Positions 16,120 through 23,337 of a DNA stretch of 64,000 nucleotides are shown piece after piece (within the stretch, counting starts at the first letter, position 1; each line of letters begins with the position of its first letter). This DNA comes from an uncultured Paracoccaceae bacterium (GTDB taxonomy: Bacteria; Pseudomonadota; Alphaproteobacteria; Rhodobacterales; Rhodobacteraceae): positions 62,001-126,000 of the forward strand of contig CANNFR010000011.1 in assembly GCA_947503935.1 (NCBI GenBank), in the 5' to 3' direction. The notes under the pieces are model-generated. The model did no database searches. It was not told where the DNA came from and was given only the letters and a program-made list of their open reading frames with translations. The translations under genes and the position numbers were made by a program.

Positions 16120-16975
16120 TTTCAGTCATCCGGTACGCGTCACGAACCATCTCGGCCAGGGCCATGACGGGCGGCGAGCGATCGGCATCGCGCACATACA
16201 TATTGATCATCTTGGTGCCCAGATCGGGCAGGGCGCCATGATGGGCAATCGGCTCCATCCGGGGCGGACAAGCACCCTCCAACGCCGCATGCACGCCCAG
16301 GTCGGCGCTGACGATGGCTTCCAGTGCCCGGGGTTGTGTGGTGCTGACCCCCATCTCCCAATCGATGCCCGCGGCGTCGAGCGCATTGATGGCGGCGGCG
16401 CGAAAGACGCAGGCCTCCTCAAACGCCAGGCGGAGGGGTCGGTTGCGCCAGGCGACACCATCAGGCGCGCCGACCCAGATCAGGTCAACCTCGGCCAAGG
16501 TCTCGCCACCCTGGTCGCACCCCTCTTCGGTGGTCAGGATCAGATCGGCGGCACCGCGCGCGAACTCGGCCTTCAGGTCCAGCGTGAAGGACGAGATCAG
16601 CTGCACCTTCATCCGCGGGAACCCCGCCGCAAAGCGCTGCAGAACCCCGGGGATCGCGGGGTAGACGATGTCATGCGGCACGCCCAGCACGATCGCGCCC
16701 TCATGGCCGTCGCAGGTCAGCCTGGTCCAGGCCTCGTCGTTCAGGGACAGCATCCGGCGGGCATAGCTAAGAAGCTGTTCCCCCGCCCCGGTCAGCGCCA
16801 CGCCGCGCCCGGTCCGGTCAAGCAGGGCAAGGTCCAACGCCTCCTCCAGACGTTTGATCTGCATCGAGACGGCCGATTGGGTCAGATTCAGAAACCCGGC
16901 CGCACGGGTCACGCCACCCGCATCGGCCACAGCCACGAAAGAGCGCAGGGCGGTTAGGTCTAGGTTCCGGGGCAT
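16064..16975 (-). CDS. LysR-family transcriptional regulator
   Basis: This 303-residue DNA-binding regulator has an N-terminal winged helix-turn-helix (LRSFVAVADAGGVTRAAGFLNLTQSAVSMQIKRLEEAL, about 9-46), a linker and a periplasmic-binding-like effector domain. The divergent DUF1127 gene starts 124 bases away, and the intergenic region has two dyads suited to LysR binding. The C-terminal 19 codons (from about ARMAYKPDSVPG to the stop) are encoded by the antisense strand of the 3' end of rnpB, so the protein tail is set by RNA structure rather than protein function. The effector is unknown. Confidence 0.9.
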   Translation of the reverse strand: MPRNLDLTALRSFVAVADAGGVTRAAGFLNLTQSAVSMQIKRLEEALDLALLDRTGRGVALTGAGEQLLSYARRMLSLNDEAWTRLTCDGHEGAIVLGVPHDIVYPAIPGVLQRFAAGFPRMKVQLISSFTLDLKAEFARGAADLILTTEEGCDQGGETLAEVDLIWVGAPDGVAWRNRPLRLAFEEACVFRAAAINALDAAGIDWEMGVSTTQPRALEAIVSADLGVHAALEGACPPRMEPIAHHGALPDLGTKMINMYVRDADRSPPVMALAEMVRDAYRMTESARMAYKPDSVPGIAAHG

Positions 16976-16983
16976 ATCACAAA

Positions 16984-17057
16984 TCCTGATGCTTCAATCC
17001 AAAATAATTCGTTTCAAGAATGAATCACAATGCATCAGGATAATCAAGCATTGTGAT
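16984..17057. promoter_or_regulatory. Nested inverted repeats in the LysR/DUF1127 intergenic region
   Basis: Two exact dyads lie between the divergent genes. The inner one is ATCACAATGC (17024-17033) and its complement GCATTGTGAT (17048-17057), with a 14-base spacer. The outer one is TCCTGATGC (16984-16992) and GCATCAGGA (17032-17040), 39 bases apart. Half of each overlaps the other at 17032-17033. The arrangement fits a LysR regulator that binds a fixed site and shifts to another when its effector is present, a common mode in the family. The binding itself is inference. Confidence 0.6.
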
Positions 17058-17099
17058 GGATCGCCGACTGTTCGTCACGAAAACAGAAGGACTACAGCC

Positions 17100-17315
17100 A
17101 TGAGCATCATCGAGCTCTTTTCGATCCGCTCCCATCCCTCGGCCCGGCGCGGCGTCCTGCCGCAGCTGGCGCTCAGCGTAACCCTCTGGCGTCAGAGGCG
17201 TGTCTTGGGGCGGCTTTCGCCTGAATCCCTTGACGATGTGGGCATCTCGCCCAAGGCGGCGCGGGACGAGGCCGCCCGGCCGATCTGGGATGTGCCGGCG
17301 AATTGGCGCGATTAA
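17100..17315 (+). CDS. DUF1127 small protein
   Basis: This 71-residue basic protein starts at ATG 17100; an AGAAGGACTACAGCC stretch provides the ribosome site about 9 bases away. The central and C-terminal segments WRQRRVLGRLSPESLDDVGIS match DUF1127 (R..L..L....L.DIGi). It is transcribed divergently from the LysR gene and may be its main target. The molecular role of DUF1127 proteins is only partly known; in other alphaproteobacteria they affect RNA and phosphate metabolism. Differs from the copy at 10693 outside the motif. Confidence 0.8.
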   Translation: MSIIELFSIRSHPSARRGVLPQLALSVTLWRQRRVLGRLSPESLDDVGISPKAARDEAARPIWDVPANWRD

Positions 17316-17454
17316 ATGCGAAATCGGCCCGAAAACCTGACCATTTCGGTTCTGAATCACTTGAAATACCGCCAAACCCGCACGATATTCCGAACATACC
17401 CGCGCGAGCCCTGTGTTCGCGCGAACAGGTAGGGAACACGAAACGGAGGCATTC
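17316..17454 (+). promoter_or_regulatory. Leader region of the Bax-inhibitor gene with hairpin
   Basis: This 139-base gap should hold the promoter of the Bax-inhibitor-like gene. I see a 7-bp hairpin (CGCGCGA 17401-17407, TCGCGCG 17417-17423) 31 bases before the start codon, and a good AACGGAGGC ribosome site after it. The hairpin leaves the ribosome site free. No confident -35/-10 pair can be named. Confidence 0.35.
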
Positions 17455-18192
17455 ATGGCTGAATATGGAACGGTCCGCAGCGGTACCGCAGGTATCCGCA
17501 CTGCCGAGATCGATCAGGGCCTTCGGGCTCATATGAATAAGGTCTACGGGCTTATGTCCGCAGCCCTTCTGGTATCTTTTGCAATCGGCTACACGATCAG
17601 TGCATCGCCGTCGCTGATGCAATTAGTCTTTGGCACGCCGCTTTTCTACGCCGTGGTCTTCGGCCCGCTGGCCTTCGTGCTGGTGGCAAACTTCGCGTTC
17701 CACAAGCTGAGCGTGGCTGCAATCAACGGCATTTTCTGGGCCTACGCGGCGCTGACAGGTGCATCGCTTGCGATCATCTTCTCGATGTTCAGCATGGGCA
17801 GCATCATCACCGGCCTGCTCTATACCGGTATCGCTTTCCTTGGTCTGACCATCACCGGTTACGTCACCAAGAAAGATCTTGGCGCGATTGGTCAGGTCGC
17901 CATTATGATGGCGTGGGGCCTGGTGGCCGTCGGTATCGGGTCGTTCTTCTTCGGTGGCCTGGGTGAGCAGGGCTTCATGCTCTTCAACATCGCGATCCTG
18001 GGTGTATTCGCCGTTCTTACCGCGTTTTCGACGCAGGAGATCAAGAACACCTATCTTGAGGCACGCACCGTCGGCGGGCCCGAGGCCGAGATGTTCCTTG
18101 AGAAGGCTGCCATCATCGGCGCGTTGCAGCTCTACATCTCGTTCATCGCGATGTTCCGCTCGATCATGTATCTCTTCATGTCGGAAGACTAA
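17455..18192 (+). CDS. Bax inhibitor-1/YccA family membrane protein
   Basis: From ATG 17455 (preceded by AACGGAGGC) this 245-residue protein has a 30-residue cytoplasmic N-terminus and about seven membrane helices. Family features include HMNKVYGLMSAALLVSFAIGY and, near the end, QEIKNTYLEA and KAAIIGALQLYISFIAMFRSIM. Members such as YccA modulate the FtsH protease or conduct calcium; BsYetJ is a pH-gated calcium channel. Which applies here is unknown, but hflK and hflC, the other classical FtsH partners, are encoded at 53-55 kb. A strong terminator follows, and the GNAT gene is convergent. Confidence 0.92.
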   Translation: MAEYGTVRSGTAGIRTAEIDQGLRAHMNKVYGLMSAALLVSFAIGYTISASPSLMQLVFGTPLFYAVVFGPLAFVLVANFAFHKLSVAAINGIFWAYAALTGASLAIIFSMFSMGSIITGLLYTGIAFLGLTITGYVTKKDLGAIGQVAIMMAWGLVAVGIGSFFFGGLGEQGFMLFNIAILGVFAVLTAFSTQEIKNTYLEARTVGGPEAEMFLEKAAIIGALQLYISFIAMFRSIMYLFMSED

Positions 18193-18215
18193 GAGAGACC
18201 ACGCAGGATTTTCGA

Positions 18216-18249
18216 AAGGGCCGGAGGTTTCTCCGGCCCTTTTTCTTTT
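18216..18249 (+). terminator. Rho-independent terminator
   Basis: A perfect 11-bp stem (AAGGGCCGGAG 18216-18226, complement at 18231-18241) with a GTTT loop is followed by TTTTCTTTT. It ends the Bax-inhibitor gene 24 bases after its stop and abuts the end of the convergent GNAT gene; the A-run on the other side could let it serve both directions. Confidence 0.92.
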
Positions 18250-18250
18250 G

Positions 18251-18745
18251 TCAGAGCGATCGCGTCATCTGGACGGCCTCAAAGGCAATGCCGGGGCCAA
18301 GCCCGATGGTTACCGGCCCAACCGCCTGAAAACCCATCGACTGATAGAATGGCACGGCGTTTCGGGTGGCCAGGCAGGCCATGCGCCACAGGCCTGCGCC
18401 TTTGGCCTCGGCCAGTACGTTTTGGACGATCCGCCGACCAACGCCTTGGCGAACAACGTCCGGGTCAACCGCCAGATGCCGCATCTCGGCCGTCCGGCCC
18501 GCGCGGCTTCTGACGCTCCAGCCACCCGCCCCGACAATGCGCCCGGCCTCGGTTTCGGCGACATAGTATGTGCCAGAGGTGACCAGCGCGGGATTCGCCC
18601 GCGCCAAGATGGGTACGGCCGTCACCATTACCGACGGCGGGTACGCCTTGCGCAGCAGGCGCGGATAAGCGCGCGCCAGAAGCACATCGACCCCGGCAAT
18701 GTCGCGGTCGGTCGCCTGTCGCAAGATCAGTGCCTCGGTTTGCAT
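18251..18745 (-). CDS. GNAT-family N-acetyltransferase
   Basis: Acetyl-CoA-dependent transferase of about 164 residues from the ATG at 18745; two upstream in-frame ATGs (18763, 18787) would add 6 or 14 residues, and none of them has a convincing ribosome site. Motif A is visible as RHLAVDPDVVRQGVGRRIVQNVL, with the Q/RxxGxG/A acetyl-CoA loop, followed by LATRNAVPFYQSMGFQAVG, the conserved motif B where the tyrosine acts in many GNATs. Substrate is unknown. It converges on the Bax-inhibitor terminator and has no same-strand partner. Confidence 0.82.
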   Translation of the reverse strand: MQTEALILRQATDRDIAGVDVLLARAYPRLLRKAYPPSVMVTAVPILARANPALVTSGTYYVAETEAGRIVGAGGWSVRSRAGRTAEMRHLAVDPDVVRQGVGRRIVQNVLAEAKGAGLWRMACLATRNAVPFYQSMGFQAVGPVTIGLGPGIAFEAVQMTRSL

Positions 18746-18874
18746 GGGGCAAAGATAAGCCATCCCTGTCCGATGACAAACAGGCAAGCTTCGGTCTCAT
18801 CGTCCGAATAGATTGGCGCGAGATCTCTGCTGCGATATCGTTATCGGCACAAACTGCCGGGGCCTGCATTCAGG

Positions 18875-19654
18875 ATGCAATCGCGCGAACATGGAAAGCC
18901 GCCACTCCGCGTTGTGGTCGTGCATGGTGGACCGGGCTGCGCGGGCGAGGTCGCCCCGATGGCAGAAGAACTGGCAAAGCGCGGTTTCGGCGTTCTGGAG
19001 CCGGTCCAGACCGAAAGGACGGTCCGGGGTCAGGTTGAGGAGTTGGCCGCCGCAATCCGCGAGAGGTGCGAACCTCCGATCACCGTGATCGGATGGTCCT
19101 GGGGGGCGTGGCTTGCCTCTATCCTGGCAGCCACGCATCCTGAGCTCCTGTCAAAGCTGGTGATGGTCGGCAGCGGCCCGTTCGAAGCCGAGGGTGCCAA
19201 GTCCATCAAGGCGACCCGCCTGTCGCGCCTCAGCGCTGCCGAGCAGGCGGAATACGCAGTACTGTCCCCCAATCTCGAGGATGCGGGGCAGTTGGCGCGT
19301 GCGATGGAGTTGTTCGACCGGATGGATGCCTATGCCGCGAATGGAGAGCCGCACCCGTCGGCCCTGTTCGACAGGTCGATCCATCAGTCCGTTTGGCAGG
19401 AGGCGAAGTCGATGAGAGAGGCAGGTGAGTTGATGAAGATCATCGCCAAGATCCGCTGCCCGGTCATCGCCCTGCACGGGGATCACGATCCGCATCCCGC
19501 GCAAGGTGTTGAGAAACCTCTGCGCGCGGCTTTGCCGTCGGCAACCTTCGTTTTGCTTGAACGCTGTGGTCACAAGCCCTGGAGAGAGGTCTACGCGCGC
19601 GATATCTTCTATCGCGAGCTTGAGGCCGCTCTCGGCCAAGGCGAAGACCGGTAG
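18875..19654 (+). CDS. Alpha/beta hydrolase (proline iminopeptidase-like)
   Basis: This 259-residue hydrolase carries the whole catalytic apparatus: oxyanion-hole motif HGGPG (17-21), nucleophile elbow GWSWG (73-77, Ser75), Asp205 in HGDHDPHP and His233 in CGHKPWRE. HGGPG is typical of proline iminopeptidases and related hydrolases, but the cap domain between 105 and 190 does not settle the substrate. No signal peptide is seen. A CAGG lies against the start codon, a weak ribosome site. It converges on rpmG. Confidence 0.85.
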   Translation: MQSREHGKPPLRVVVVHGGPGCAGEVAPMAEELAKRGFGVLEPVQTERTVRGQVEELAAAIRERCEPPITVIGWSWGAWLASILAATHPELLSKLVMVGSGPFEAEGAKSIKATRLSRLSAAEQAEYAVLSPNLEDAGQLARAMELFDRMDAYAANGEPHPSALFDRSIHQSVWQEAKSMREAGELMKIIAKIRCPVIALHGDHDPHPAQGVEKPLRAALPSATFVLLERCGHKPWREVYARDIFYRELEAALGQGEDR

Positions 19655-19660
19655 CCGCCA

Positions 19661-19690
19661 AAGAAAAGGCCGCACCCGATGGCGCGGCCT
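19661..19690 (-). terminator. Rho-independent terminator of rpmG
   Basis: Read on the minus strand, a 7-bp GC stem (plus-strand arms 19667-19673 and 19684-19690, 10-base loop) is followed by TTTTCTTT. It lies 24 bases past the rpmG stop, in the gap between the two convergent genes. Confidence 0.8.
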
Positions 19691-19713
19691 GAAATCTGTC
19701 AAACAAGATCAGC

Positions 19714-19881
19714 TTACTTGATCTTGCCTTCCTTGTATTCCACGTGCTTGCGCGCAACGGGGTCATACTTTTTCACAGTGAACTTCTCGGTCATGGTGCG
19801 GGCGTTCTTCTTGGTCACGTAGAAATGCCCGGTGCCTGCCGATGAGTTCAGCCGGATCTTGATGGTCGTCGGCTTCGCCAT
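19714..19881 (-). CDS. rpmG: 50S ribosomal protein L33
   Basis: This 55-residue ribosomal protein of the large subunit starts [23 protein letters not shown] longer frame extends upstream to 19962, but the family start is this ATG at 19881. It lacks the two CxxC pairs, so it is the zinc-free form, as expected in this group. The C-terminus [17 protein letters not shown] is standard. A single-gene unit ending at the terminator just downstream. Confidence 0.97.
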   Translation of the reverse strand: MAKPTTIKIRLNSSAGTGHFYVTKKNARTMTEKFTVKKYDPVARKHVEYKEGKIK

Positions 19882-20009
19882 GTCTGTCGTCTCCGCTTCG
19901 GGGGTGCGCGAATGGTCAGGCGCGCCGCCCGTGAAAATCCGTGAAGCCCGCCTTTTACGCAAGCGGGGCGCCGAGTCAACTGCTCTTGCGCCTGAAACCG
20001 GCGAAAACC

Positions 20010-20987
20010 TTACATCGTGACAACAACCTTGCCGGTGGCCTTGCGATGACGCAGCAGGTCAAGGGCTTCATCCGCGCGATCCAGCGGCAGGGTATGGCTG
20101 ATATGGGGCTTGATGCGGCCCGCCTGGTGCCAGTCGAGGAGGCATTGCAGGCTGTCGGAGACAACTTTGGGTTGAAAGGCCAGATAGCCCCCCCAATAGA
20201 GGCCCATCACGCTGATATTCTTGACCATCAGATGATTGGCCTTGATCTGCGGCACCTCACCCGAAGCGAAGCCGATCACGATGATCCGCGCCTCGGGCCG
20301 GGCGGCGCGGAATGCGGCCTGGAACTGATCGCCGCCAACCGGGTCGTAGATTACGTCCGCCCCGCCCAAGGCCGTGATGGCCTCGCGCAGATCAGCGCTT
20401 TCGCTGTCGATCAGGTGGTCGGCGCCCGCGGCCTTTGCAATGGCCAGCCGATCAGCCCCACGGGCCACGGCAATGACACGGGCCCCCATCATTTTGCCGA
20501 TCTCGACCGCGGTCAGCCCCACGCCACCTGCCGCCCCCAGCACCAGAAGGGTTTCCCCCGCACGCAAGCGGGCGCGATGGGCCAGCGCCACGTGACTGGT
20601 CCCGTAGGCCACCTGAAACCCCGCCGCATCGACCATCTCCATTCCGTCCGGCAGCACCGCCGCACGGTTTGCCGGGAAACAACCTGTTTCCGCCAGCCCC
20701 CCTGATCCGGCAAAGATAGCGACCCGCTGACCGGGGGAAAGATGCGTCACATCACGGCCGATCTGTCGGATGCGTCCGGCCAGTTCCATGCCCAGAATCA
20801 CTGGCGGATCCGGGCGCTCCTGGTACTTGCCCTCACTCATCAGAAGATCGGCGAAGTTCAACCCACAGGCTTCAATTTCCACCAGAATTTCGTCTTCCCG
20901 GGGCGCAGCCTCGGGCAGCGTCATCCACCCGGGCGGCTGGCCCCAATCCGTCAACCCATAGGCTTGTCGCGTCAGTTTCCGCTGCAT
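20010..20987 (-). CDS. Zinc-independent quinone oxidoreductase-type MDR dehydrogenase
   Basis: This NADPH-dependent medium-chain reductase has about 325 residues from the ATG at 20987, which has AAAAGG 8 bases upstream; the earlier ATG at 21008 has none. An N-terminal GroES-like domain contains [30 protein letters not shown], and a Rossmann domain carries [25 protein letters not shown], the AAGGVG NADPH loop. Zinc-binding cysteines are absent, so it is of the quinone oxidoreductase/crotonyl reductase type. The electron acceptor is unknown. rpmG lies downstream on the same strand. Confidence 0.88.
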   Translation of the reverse strand: MQRKLTRQAYGLTDWGQPPGWMTLPEAAPREDEILVEIEACGLNFADLLMSEGKYQERPDPPVILGMELAGRIRQIGRDVTHLSPGQRVAIFAGSGGLAETGCFPANRAAVLPDGMEMVDAAGFQVAYGTSHVALAHRARLRAGETLLVLGAAGGVGLTAVEIGKMMGARVIAVARGADRLAIAKAAGADHLIDSESADLREAITALGGADVIYDPVGGDQFQAAFRAARPEARIIVIGFASGEVPQIKANHLMVKNISVMGLYWGGYLAFQPKVVSDSLQCLLDWHQAGRIKPHISHTLPLDRADEALDLLRHRKATGKVVVTM

Positions 20988-21225
20988 GATTGTGGCCTTT
21001 TTCGGCATTATTTCTGCTTAGGGGGCCAAAGACAATCTGCGGTTTACCAAACGGTCAATTTCCGGTCTAAAACCCTCATCTCGATTTGCTTTTTCCCGTG
21101 AAACGTGTATCACCGATATGTTGTGCGCAGGGACAGACAGAGCAGCCGTCTGCGAAACGGAGCTTCTGAGTTTCGGTATAGGATCGGGACGGATTGTGCA
21201 CTCATACGAGTTCAGGAGTAAAAAT

Positions 21226-21588
21226 ATGCCACACCCCGTTGACGTCCACGTAGGCAAGAGGGTTCGCCACCGCCGCTGGCTGGCGGGTATGACCCAACAG
21301 CAGCTTGCGGAAAACGTGGGCATCAAGTTTCAACAAATCCAAAAGTACGAGACCGGTATGAATCGTGTCAGCGCATCCCGCCTTTGGGATATCGCTACGG
21401 CACTCGGTGTGCAGGTCAGCTATTTTTTCGAAGGTCTCGATGCATCGTCCCAGGTTGATGACGGTCTTCCTGGCGATATTCTTGCGGATAAAGAAGCGCT
21501 TGAGCTTGTTCGGTCGTATTATGCGATCCCCGAGCAGCAGCGCCGGCGCCTTTTCGATCTGGCCCGGGTCTTGAGCGACGCGGCCTGA
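21226..21588 (+). CDS. XRE-family HTH transcriptional regulator
   Basis: This 120-residue regulator begins at ATG 21226 after an AGGAGTAAAAAT ribosome site. A Cro/C1-type HTH spans about residues 8-62 (VGKRVRHRRWLAGMTQQQLAENVGIKFQQIQKYETGMNRVSASRLWDIATALGV in outline), followed by YFFEGL and a short C-terminal helix bundle with YAIPEQQRRRLFDLARVL. This architecture is widespread in alphaproteobacteria; targets are not known. It lies divergent from the oxidoreductase gene and 54 bases upstream of hisN, from which it may be co-transcribed. Confidence 0.88.
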   Translation: MPHPVDVHVGKRVRHRRWLAGMTQQQLAENVGIKFQQIQKYETGMNRVSASRLWDIATALGVQVSYFFEGLDASSQVDDGLPGDILADKEALELVRSYYAIPEQQRRRLFDLARVLSDAA

Positions 21589-21642
21589 TCGCGCTATGCG
21601 GTGGGGGCGGGCATCGGCCCGCCCAACCGCCGCGAGGGCCAG

Positions 21643-22455
21643 ATGTTTGATGTAAGCGATGCTGACAGGCGCGCCCTCCTTGATGTGGCCGACGCTTTGG
21701 CTGATGCAGCCCGTGCAGCGACCCTTGCACATTTCCGCAAGGACGGCCTGATCTCCGACAATAAGGACGAAACGGGCTTCGATCCGGTGACAATCGCCGA
21801 TCGCGCGGCGGAGACCGCCATGCGCGATGTTCTGGCGCGCTTGCGCCCCGACGATGCGATTTTGGGCGAAGAATTCGGAGCGACCTCCGGCACCAGCGGT
21901 CTGACTTGGGTTCTCGATCCGATCGATGGAACCCGCGCCTACATCTCGGGCACGCCGACATGGGGTGTGCTGATCGGGCTGCGCTCTGCTTCAGCCGCGA
22001 TATTGGGAGTGATTGACCAACCTTACATCGGCGAGCGTTTCCTGGGAGGGCTCGGCACAGCGCAGATGACCGGTCCGCAAGGAGCGTACCCTCTGCAAAC
22101 GCGGCAGGCGCGTCCGCTGTCGGAGGCGACGATCTTCACTACTTTTCCGGAAGTCGGCACGCCGGCTGAAGGAAAGGCCTTTCAGGCATTGGCCAGCCAA
22201 ACCCAACTGACCCGCTACGGGATGGATTGCTATGCCTACGCCCTCCTGGCGATGGGACAGGTCGATCTCGTGGTCGAGGCCGGTCTACAATCCTATGACA
22301 TTTTGGCCCCCATCGCGGTGATCGAGGCGGCGGGCGGAGTGGTAACCGATTGGCAGGGCGGATCCGCGTTAGAGGGTGGCCGCATCATCGCAGCGGCAAA
22401 TCCGCAGATTCACGCCGAAGCCCTAGAAAACCTGAAGAAAGCCCCATCGCCATGA
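21643..22455 (+). CDS. hisN: Inositol monophosphatase-family protein, probable histidinol-phosphatase
   Basis: Magnesium-dependent phosphatase of 270 residues starting at ATG 21643. The metal motifs are GEE (75-77) and DPIDGT (92-97), and the C-terminal SYDILAPIAVIEAAGG provides the last aspartate. The sequence after DPIDGT (RAYISGTPTWGVLIGL) is the pattern seen in HisN, the inositol-monophosphatase-like histidinol-phosphatase that performs the penultimate histidine step in many actinobacteria and alphaproteobacteria. No other his genes are present, so the specific name is probable rather than certain. Its stop overlaps the start of the next gene as ATGA. Confidence 0.8.
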   Translation: MFDVSDADRRALLDVADALADAARAATLAHFRKDGLISDNKDETGFDPVTIADRAAETAMRDVLARLRPDDAILGEEFGATSGTSGLTWVLDPIDGTRAYISGTPTWGVLIGLRSASAAILGVIDQPYIGERFLGGLGTAQMTGPQGAYPLQTRQARPLSEATIFTTFPEVGTPAEGKAFQALASQTQLTRYGMDCYAYALLAMGQVDLVVEAGLQSYDILAPIAVIEAAGGVVTDWQGGSALEGGRIIAAANPQIHAEALENLKKAPSP

Positions 22456-22925
22456 TCCGTGTTCTGACCCTTTTCGCGGCGCTGATTTCCGGCGCATTGA
22501 TAGCTCCCCCGGCCCACGCGCAAGCCTGTGGCGATTGGCGCGCCGAGGTTTGGGACACGGAAGTCGGGCCGATGCTGACCGCCTTTGTCTGCAATCCGAC
22601 CGAGGATGGCTATGGGGTCTTCCTCAGCGTGCAATGCTTTGGGGCCGACAGGGTGAACCTCCGCTATGACGCCGGGGGCAGCGGAGACGGCGATTTGATG
22701 GTTGCCTTCATATCCGACGGAAGCATCGTGCGGGAAAAGATGGTCTATGAAGCGATGGACCATGCGCTGGCCGCCTATCCGCCGGTGGATGGCCCCTTGA
22801 TCACCCTGCTCAGATCCGGGAGCGACCTGCGAATTGAGCCACCCGAGGGGTTTCTGCCTGGCGAGTTCAGTCTTACCGGATCGTCTGCGGCGATTGCTGA
22901 AATCCTTGCCAATTGCCGAGGATAA
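22452..22925 (+). CDS. Small exported protein of unknown function
   Basis: From ATG 22452, which overlaps the hisN stop by 4 bases, the product has 157 residues. The first 24 (MIRVLTLFAALISGALIAPPAHAQ) form a clear Sec signal ending APPAHA-QA. The mature part contains two cysteines near the start (QACGDW, VCNP) and VQCF, and ends NCRG, so disulfides in the periplasm are likely. I do not recognise a family. Coupling to hisN argues that it is a real gene but not that it shares the function. Confidence 0.7.
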   Translation: MIRVLTLFAALISGALIAPPAHAQACGDWRAEVWDTEVGPMLTAFVCNPTEDGYGVFLSVQCFGADRVNLRYDAGGSGDGDLMVAFISDGSIVREKMVYEAMDHALAAYPPVDGPLITLLRSGSDLRIEPPEGFLPGEFSLTGSSAAIAEILANCRG

Positions 22926-22946
22926 CCGGCTGATAGCTGGTGCCGA

Positions 22947-23324
22947 TTAGTTGGTCGGCCGCGGTGGCGGTGAGGCGAAGACGGTGGTCAGGCCTTGCGC
23001 GTCGATCACCCTCACTTCGGCCATTGGGGCGATCGCATCTTCAAGCGTCAGGGCGGTCAGCACTGCTTCGACGAGGAACCGGGCCGGATTGGTGCGTTCG
23101 TCCAGCAGAACCTGATATTGCCATCCCGGCGGGCAATTCTGCAGCGGCCCCGTCCAGCGCCGCGCGCCTTCCGGGGGCGTACCGCCGCGACAGACCCGGC
23201 CATCCGACAATGTCACCCGCAGCCCGGAATTCGAAAGCCGTGCCGATACCGGTTCGCCGCCAGTGCCAGAGGGCATTTCGCAGGCCGCGAGGAACAGCAG
23301 CGCCAAAGGCACAAAGCGGAGCAT
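22947..23324 (-). CDS. Small lipoprotein of unknown function
   Basis: This 125-residue product starts at the ATG at 23324, which has AAGG 8 bases upstream; the ATG two codons earlier (23330) is too close to it. A short hydrophobic signal ends in the lipobox LAAC (about Cys14), so it is probably attached to a membrane. The mature part has a VCRGGTPPEG segment and a second cysteine in QNCPPGWQYQVLLDE. I do not recognise the domain. It lies 13 bases after the stop of the SLC13 permease gene and could be the last gene of that transcript. Confidence 0.65.
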   Translation of the reverse strand: MLRFVPLALLFLAACEMPSGTGGEPVSARLSNSGLRVTLSDGRVCRGGTPPEGARRWTGPLQNCPPGWQYQVLLDERTNPARFLVEAVLTALTLEDAIAPMAEVRVIDAQGLTTVFASPPPRPTN

Positions 23325-23337
23325 GGGCATTTCCTTC

